From Branchiostoma floridae (taxonomy: Eukaryota > Chordata > Leptocardii > Amphioxiformes > Branchiostomatidae), in NCBI RefSeq assembly GCF_000003815.2, contig NC_049983.1, positions 21,638,506 through 21,673,411 of the forward strand: DNA of 34,906 bases, written 5' to 3'. Shown piece after piece: positions 25,601 to 34,600 of the stretch; position 1 is the first letter of the stretch; the number at the start of each line of letters is the position of its first letter. Below the pieces are notes generated by a model. It did not search any database. It was not told where the DNA came from and saw nothing but the letters and a program-made list of their open reading frames with translations. The position numbers and the translations under genes were made by a program.

Positions 25601-28600
25601 AACTTTTTTTTGTGCGTACAGATGAGCAAGCAAAGAAGTCTGCCTCATGTGCTTGGCTGGAAATACAATCCATATGAAGCCATCAAAAAGTCAACTGTTG
25701 ATGTTCAAAAATAAAGATACCTGACAAACAATTTAATTACTAATTTTAATCTAAAATCGGTCTGTTTGTTTGTCCATTAGTTGGTGAATGGATTTCTGCA
25801 GTACCGTTTCACCCTGGAGACGATCACCATGACCAACCGGCGCGTGAACGACGGAGATTGGCACGCTGTCGAGGTGCGGTGGACGGACTCGGGAGAGCTG
25901 GTGGTGGACTTGGACTACGGCGGATCTGTGGTAGGAAAAACTACTCCGTACTGTGTATTACTGTATTTTCTCAATTAAAGCACTGTACACACCTTTGAAG
26001 CTTTTTAAAATTAAAAAAGTGCTGCAAGTTGCTGCCAAACTGACTCAATACACACTGTAGGTGAAGCAAGGGTTACGAAAGCTGCTTGGGAATTTCCCAA
26101 CCACATTTATTGATAGATGGACAGCAAACTAATATTCCTTTGTCTTTTTTCCTAGAACTCCACCACCATAGCAGACTGGATCTCCCAGTTGCGTATCAGG
26201 AAGGTGAATGTTGGAGGCCTAAAGCAAGGAGCGGGAAACAACATCGTAGTAGAGAACGGCTTCAGGGGATGTATTCAGGTGAGCGTCCGCATTTTTTTCA
26301 ACAAATTGAAAGTTTATGTTCAAGTGGAATGACCAGGTCCCACCACTACCACCAAATGTAGCGAGTGGCCAAGCTAGCTAGGGTACCTCAGAGAGATAAC
26401 TCGGAGAGGTTTCAGACTCTTTCCTTTTTAGTGTCTGGTATTAATCTCAATTTTTTTTCCATGAAGTTAGACAATATATGAAAGGAAATAAAAGTCAGCA
26501 TGTAAAGGATTAAAGTATGCAGTATGGAAATTCAAAATGAGGGATTTATAATTTTTTTCTTGATGGAAATTCCCCTTCCTTTGTTAGATAGAATTACACC
26601 CTAAGCTCAAAACACAAAAAACTAGAAGTAGCATTCTTTTAAGGCTAGGTATGAACTGCCTTTTTACAAATAAATACCCCAACAACTACCGAACGACCTA
26701 CTCTACGGTCAGCGGACACAAAGACAATATTTCATCCTCCTATCTCCACACGTCAGACAAAAGAAAGAAGACTCTTCAGTCTTAAATGGTCTACATAAAG
26801 ACAAACTGGTACCATGACCTTCTGTCTCCCTCAAGTGTTTCACCACAGATAAGACATCTTTAACCCGTATGTTGTGGTACACAGATCAACTTAGACACCG
26901 CATTCCTTCTTGGTGTCCTTCTCAAAGAAGAATGTCTCTTGAAGAAGGATGCCCTTTGTCTTGAGAGCATGAGGAACTAGTGCAGGCTTTTGTTTCTGAG
27001 TCACGTAAGGTGGTGTCGGGTGACAACCCTTGACTACTCTTCACCGTGCTTCTGTGGTAGGGTGGAGTGACGCCACGGTGGCAGTCTGTTTGTCGTGTGT
27101 CCTAACTGTTAGCAGTATACATTTATTGACATATGCATCTGCAGAAAGTTTTAATACAGAAAATTCAAACAGTCCCCCCCCCCACACACACACAGACACA
27201 CACACACACTGCCAGATGTACAATGTACATGTGTGCTAACAGTTTTGGTAACGATCCTAAGTTCTTGTTTGTCGTTGGCTAATTTTTGCAGCTTGAAACG
27301 GGAAGTCCAACAGGTGTGAGCACAAAGGGTCAAGTTCAAACCAAAAACAAAGGAAGTTTACGTGTCTGAAAAGGATATCATTAGTAACAATGGAGTAAGT
27401 GGCCAATAGCTGTTGACCAGGGCAGTTAAACTACCTTGATAACAGGACATGTTCAAATTTTGCGTGGTTGTTTCAGTTGTAACCTTGTACGCCATTAGTC
27501 AGAACAAACTGATGACATCACTGTGTACACGCGTGTACACGCGAAACCTTTCTTCACTTCAGTTTCTACACCTTTGAGAAAATGTTTGGAACTCCTCTGC
27601 TATATTCAGCATGTGTTGAGAACTTGGAGGAAAGTTGTTTTGTTCAGAACAATGAAACAATTTTACCTGGCGTCATTCTTATCATCATGGCATTTAATCA
27701 TTTGGTCTCTAAATATTTCCTCCTGAAAGGACCTTTTTAGCAGAGGTGATGAGAGAGTGTCTTGTGTGTCCTGTATTGGGCTGTCTCCAGCTTTAGAATT
27801 TTGTCCGTCCTGTTAGTATTTTGGTAATGTTCTGAGTGGGGGGCAGCAAGAGTCAAAGGCACGCGGCAAAAATGTATTTCCATATCATGTAGTTAAGATT
27901 TTCATCCCTCCCCTCGAGCAAATTTCCTCTCGGGATGGAGGAGTAGATCCTGGAGACAGCCCTGGTTCTGTAGAGAGGATGTTTTTTTGGTTCTTTAAAA
28001 GTTTGTCTGTCCAAGTCAGTATTTCGGTAATGTTCTGAGAGGGCAGCAAGAGTCAAAGGCATGCAATTGTGGCAAAAATTGTCCCTGTCCTTGAGCAAAT
28101 TTTCCTCTCTGGACGGAGGAACAAGTCCTGGAGACAGCCCTGGTTCTGGTTTTTCTTTTAAGGGACCTTTTCCAGCATTGAAATTTTGTCCGTCCAAGTC
28201 AGTATTTTGGTAATGTTTTGAGAGAGCAGCGAGAGTCAAAGGCAAAAATTTCTTGAGCAAATTTTCTCTCAGCAAGGAGGAATGGGTCCTAGAGAGAGCC
28301 CTGGTCCTGTAAAAAGAGAGAGAGGGGGGGGGGGGGGGTGTCCTGGAGACTGCTCTGCTTCTGTTGAGGGAGAGAGAGGGGAGAAAGGGTCCTGTGGCTG
28401 GGATGTGAAGTGTCTGGGGAGGGTCCTGTCAGGTAACAGGACACTATTTACCCTCTCTGAGCGAACAATGGCGGCCATCTCTAGTGTTTATTCTCCTGAC
28501 AGCTGCTCCAGACCCTCCAGCCGAGCGGAAAGCACCTCGAGAGGAAAAAACAGCCGTGTCTAAAATTCCTCCCCATTCTCCCGCTGTTTTGTGTAACGCT

Positions 28601-31600
28601 GACCTGTCGTTACGCTCGACACCGCGTCCCGTCCCTCTCGTGTTGTAGCCCGGCATTTTCCGAGGAGTTTTGTGCGGAATTTTGCGAGATAAAGATCCCC
28701 TTGTTGATAGCTTTGGTTACAGTGCCTAGTGTTGTTGACAGATGGCATACATGTATATCTACATACTGTTAAAAAGCTTTAGAATTGAAGCTAGTTGAAG
28801 TTTCTACCACTTCTCACAAGAAGATTCCCTGTATATCAGCCAGGATGTTTCTTTCTTTCCCGCGAAGGAATATTTCTGGAATGAAAAGGTTGTTAGCAGC
28901 TCATCGGGATGTGGTGGATAATTTTACATTATTGACGCAAACACGAAACACGACACCAAAACAGACACCGAGAATTTGCCCAGGACTCGAATTTCTCTGA
29001 CAGACTCAACAGAACATCTATCATTACAAATCTCAAGGTCAAATATACTTGGACCAAGGTCAAATACACTTCTTGCATAACTGTTGGCTAGTAGGAGGGA
29101 TGGGTCACCGTTACTTAATCTAAGTTTCTTTGACATCCCTGTGTGTTGTCAGTAGTTGGTAGGAAACAGGAGTTGGTTTACAAATTTCTTTGTATAAACC
29201 CCAGACCTAAACACAGGCTGGCCCCAGCTCAAGTGGAGGGAGAGATCATCGTTTTGCCCCCAGACAGTCTCTCTCGTGTTGCACCCAACCCCCTACGGAC
29301 TGTTTTTGCACCCTCCCTGGCTGCTAATACTACAGAAATGAGGGTCTGCATGGGGGGCCCACAATGCTTTACCGCTAAACTTAGAAGAACCCCCTATGTG
29401 TTACGCTATATCAAGGAAGTCAATAGCCCAATGTCTGATCGTCTCAATACAAAACACATGAATATGATGGCTTTCCTTACAAATTACAGGAAATCAAAAG
29501 CTGCCTAATGGAAAAACGCGAAATGTAGATTCTCTCTTATGTTGCCCCTTATAGACTTGTTTTTGCACCCTCCCTTGTTGGTAATACTGCAGGAATGCAC
29601 AAACCTACCAGCTTGTTGTTGTCCCAGTATGGGATGTGCCATGCTAGGATCTAACTGTTCAAGTTCATGGCCGTTATCACCACTTTGATGTGCAGTGTCT
29701 GGCATGTGTAGTACGCCTTCCCCGCAGAGCACAGCTTTCGCACATCACACCAACGCAGTGTGGGCGTGCTCCAAATTCATTTATTTTCTCAGGGACTACT
29801 GTTCACAGTGTTTCTGTGGTGTCATGACTTTGTGATGAAAACACTGCAAAAAAACAAAAGTGAAACCTAGACATACCAGGCCTTCTGATCACTCTAGTCT
29901 ATAAAAGGAAACAATGTATGATAAGATTGAAATTTAGACTGTTACCAGTAAGGTTTCGAAATACACAATTTCATGCCAAAAGTGTATACATATGAGTGTT
30001 TGTTTATTTGTTTATTAAACTTATTACCATCACAATGGAGGGGGTGCCAAAACAGTTGATTGCTCACCCTTACATGTTGCAAAAATACACAGGTGAAAAA
30101 TTTGAGACAAAATGGTACTAACGGTAATAATTAGAAGCAAAAAATATAACCTAATGTGCTATACCCTAAATGAAACTTATATACACAGCAATATAACAGA
30201 ATGAAATTAAGTCTTGGTTGTTGCATACATATATAAATGTTATGCTACAAATGTATGTAAAGTATCATTTGTAACCTGCTGTCTACTGTCCATACCTTCC
30301 AGGGAGTTACTCTGGGGGGAGCGCGTGACCAGCTGGACCCGAACACGGCCACGAGTCACAACGTGGAGGACAACTGTGTGGTGGATGACCTCTGTGACTC
30401 CTCGCCATGCCCCGCCAACTCCTTCTGTAACGATGAGTGGGAGAGCTACTCCTGCCAGTGTGATATAGGTCAGGGTCAAGTTTGAATGGTTTTATGTTTT
30501 TAGGACACAATCGTATATTACATGTAAACATTCTTCTTCCTGTGAATAGCCTCATGACAACTTCCCTCACTCCATTCTGGTGTAAAGTGGGTACCTGACT
30601 TTGGTTGCAGGGGGTGGTGGGTGGTGGGGTATCTGGTGAAAGGAAAAGGATGGGCCCTGCCTTTCAATACTGCCTAGACACAGTGGATAACAACCCACTG
30701 CCCCTATGGCTATAAATAGTATAATATGACTACCTTTATGTACCCATGCTTATTTTGGCAACATTTTGAACAACATACACACAACTACAGTTCGTAGCCT
30801 GGAAAGCTCACGAGACGTACTCTGTCTCTTTGTCAACTCAGTAGATCTCATCTTCCTTGTCTCTCAGTCTTGTTTAATCTTACATTATTTCCATCCCCAC
30901 AGGTTACGTCGGTCGCGGGTGCGTGTCTGCATGTGAGTTGAACCCGTGTGAGCACGGCTCCACGTGTGTGGCCATGCCGAGTGCCTCGCACGGCTACAGC
31001 TGTGAGTGCACTGATCTCTACCAGGTCAGTCGCAAGTTTCTGTTCTTAACTGCTGTCACAGTATTTATTACAACAGGACAATAGTAACTTATAACAGGAG
31101 TTATACTTATACAAAATAAAACTGCTTTCACTTGAGTAATGATTATCATACTTTTGATTATGGCTAAATTTTGCTGTGTAGAAAATTCCTTTTGTAATAG
31201 CACAAAACTAAGCAGTACATGTCCGTACCGTGTGTGATAAAGAGTTCAATGTCATTGGTAACCCAAGCTGTAACTTTGTAAGCGTTTGGTGTATGAATAA
31301 CCAAGTCTCAGCTTACACTCAGAATGTGCTGTTGCATTTGACTTGACATTGTCAGCATATGAGTGTAATCTTTCCGCTATACTAGAGGCAATGAATGACC
31401 AAAAGTTTGCCAAATTGTTCAGCAAATTTCTTGGATAGCTGACTTTTTGTTGTCTTTTAGATGATATATTTCTATTTAAAGACAAGAGTCAATTTTGGTC
31501 ACAAAATCCAATTTTGGTTGCTTTACAGTTACTCAGAAACTTCTGTGTAGTGGAAGGGGGGCCTCTATATGCGTTTTTCTGTTTCTTTGTTCCTCACAAG

Positions 31601-34600
31601 TTTGTTTCTCACAGCCTAACCTGGAGTGCTTGTAAATGCAACTCAACAAAACTAAAACCTCAGCATGTTGTCAATACTCAACCTGACTTTGTGGTGTAAT
31701 GTTGTGATGTTGTATGTTTGTATGTGCATTTTGTTACTGTGGGTAACGCTGACTGTATTGTTTTTGTACAAATTTAAAACTGCAACTGTACATCAACATC
31801 AACTCATATAATTCTGACTGGTACAAAAAAAGCTTTGTAATCAAGGCCTTCTCAGGATTGTCTTGAATACCTGGATACCTGATGTTTTCATACCTTGGTG
31901 AAAGTAGTAGATTTAGATTCACAGTTTTTCATTGTTGAAATCTCAGGGTACCAGGCAAAATTTAAGAGTTGATGTTTGATTATTGTGATGGTCTGTTGCT
32001 TTCCACTACTGGTGTTTCACACTGTGCTATGTTTTAGTGTAGAGTTGGCTGCTTCCGTCCTCCTTACCTCTGCTTGGTGCATGTTGCTTGTGCTGTTGTT
32101 CAGTACTAATCTGACTTCTGTGTCTCTCCTCCCTGCACTCTCGCACAGCCTGACAAGGTTAGAACTGTTATGTCTGTCTCACTACTATTGTCTTTAAATA
32201 TGCTGTATTATGTAATACCTACACTATTAGTATATCTTATTGTATTCCCCTTTTTACTTGTGTATTAAGTTTAAGAAGTGCAAGTACCTGAAATTACAAT
32301 GTTTTGTAAATGTTTTGAAAGTTTTACACATGACCACCCTTTTTGAGTTATTGAGGGCTGTAACAGCAACGCCTCCTAGTGAATAATGTTAGTATTGCAG
32401 TCTTGTGTTACTGTTACTACTTTTCCAAAATCCCAACAGTCATGTCCAAAATGTGATAAAAATGACCACTAAGAAGGCTGTTACCATTTGTGAAGACACA
32501 TTTTAGGATTTCTTGTAAATCATAAGACATTTTTTTTTTCATTTTCCTTTCATTTTACACAAATACTGTATAATTCAAGTCTTAGATGCTGCAATTTCCA
32601 CTTTATGCTTTTCTGCTTCTTACACGTATAGGCTTAAATAGCTTAATCTGCTACAAATTGGGGGATAAGAATATCAAACAGATACAACCTTATACTGATA
32701 TGTGTTGTTGACCTGCTAAATACTTTACCTACTTGACGNNNNNNNNNNNNNNNNNNNNNNNNNNNNNNNNNNNNNNNNNNNNNNNNNNNNNNNNNNNNNN
32801 NNNNNNNNNNNNNNNNNNNNNNNNNNNNNNNNNNNNNNGTAAGAGATCAGTTTTCACCTTCTGTCCCATTTAGAAATGCAGAACTATTTCAATGCTTTAG
32901 GTTCTATGAATAATGTAATCTGTGTATAGGTCACGTCTTGGTTGAAGAACATGAAGTACATTTTTACTATGCAGAAGAGCTACCTGTCATGGACAGTAGG
33001 TACTGCACTTTGCCACTAAGACCTAGAAGACATTGAAGTTCTTTGTAGGCTAACAATAGTTGGTCTGTCCATCCTAGTTGCAAGGCACTTGCATGACAAT
33101 TGTAGACAGTTTTTTCACACTCAAGCTATTTTGTGGCTAAAATGCAAAGAAAGTGACCAACTAGCATGAAATTTCATCTGAGTTATAAAGGTACATACTT
33201 AATTGATATATAAACAGGTCTCCAACTCAAATAATTGACCTACTCGAATTTTCGTTTGAATCCATTGGTTTTCTCAGCTATATGACCCAAACACTGTGGA
33301 CACCTAAGTCTTACGAGAATGATTATCTGCACTAGGTCAAAGTTAGTACACAGAACTTTGCATCAAATTCTTTCCCATTGCGAGTGCTTAAGTGTCTGAT
33401 TTTCCCCCTGCTTTAGGAGCACCACTACCAGCCGAAGGACAGTGAGGTGTGTTACCCGTGTGACTGTTACATGGAGGGGTCCAACAGCATGGACTGTGAC
33501 CAGGAGACCGGGCAGTGCTCGTGTGGAAACGGGGTGATCGGGCGCAGGTGCGACTCCTGCCATAACCCCTTCGCTGAGGTCACCGGGAGGAGCTGTGAAG
33601 GTAACACTTTCCTATTCTGTCTCGTCTGTAGTTCATGGAAATGTATGAGAAATATTGTTACAGAGCAGCATCCATTGAGATAGAGTGGAAAGGGGATGGG
33701 GGTCGGGTGTTTTGACATTTTGAAGAAACTGAGAAGAATCCTACAATATCTTAAGTTAACATTTAAAGAATGTATAATTATTTCTTTATACATGTGCCAA
33801 CCTTGTTTTAAAGCTTTGTCATTTAAAGCATTCAAAGGAGGACTTACTAGGAGATACCCCAACAGATTAGAACCGTTCGAAGCTCCTTTTTCTGTGTTTG
33901 GGAAATAACCATACATTTTACTTTTTTCAGTTATCTATGATGGTTGCCCGAAGTCCTACGCCGAGGGGAAGTGGTGGCCACAGACAAGGTTTGGTCTGAC
34001 GTCACGAGAGGAGTGTCCGAGCGGTGCCTCAGGTAGGGTACAAATTAAAGACGTCATGAGTGTTTACTACTTTTCATTTCTTCTTCCAAGAACCTTTTTA
34101 GGTACGATTAGAAACTGCTCAATACTTCTGAAAGAGGCTCTTAGAAAGTGGTGAAATGATTCCTTGCATTTTCTAATGCTTAAAGTTTATTTATCAATAT
34201 TATGATGTTTTAAAGCACAATTCTGAACTGATGACTAAACATTAACTGTTTTGACCCCCTCCCACCCCAGGTATAGCAGAACGTCAGTGTTCGGAGGAGA
34301 CTGGCTGGCTTCCACCCAACATGTTCAACTGTACCTCCAGAAACTTCATACCGCTCAAGACTGCTGTAAGTCATGCAATTGAAACATTTCTTGCACACTT
34401 TGGATTTGAATGGCATTGTGTGTGGCGCAACAGATAGAGTGTTGTGCTCAGAACCTAGTCTAGAGGTTCGATACTCGTTATGTCCCTCAGTATTGTGCCC
34501 TTGGGAAAGGCATTTAACACAGATTTCTCTGGTGGAGTCAATAGTGTGCAAAAGAATACAAACAGATTTTGTGTGCCAATGTCCACATGTACACACAACA

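Larger units (their letters stand above)
26279..30302 (+). other. Intron 9 (4.0 kb)
   Basis: Phase 0 intron in laminin G 2. It contains a C-run plus CA microsatellite (27174-27209), an 18-bp perfect palindrome (27523-27540), a three-copy satellite (about 27780-28375), a CpG-richer patch (about 28440-28690) and a MITE with flanking direct repeats (29278-29596). 26300-27170, 28700-29270 and 29600-30300 show nothing defined. Confidence 0.8.

Noticed and set aside
27853-28275. A 140-codon minus-strand open frame with internal repeats
   Set aside because: The internal repetition is just the satellite array read in one frame; there is no protein similarity.
29143-29508. A 121-codon plus-strand open frame
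   Set aside because: It runs through a MITE and its flanking repeat, so it is chance reading of repeat DNA.
31615-31640. Possible exon after TTTGTTTCTCACAG
   Set aside because: The frame expected from exon 11 meets a stop codon after six codons and there is no suitable donor before it.
34412-34480. Possible tRNA gene (A and B boxes present)
   Set aside because: The acceptor and anticodon stems do not pair convincingly and the sequence runs into a SINE core, so it is a tRNA-derived SINE.
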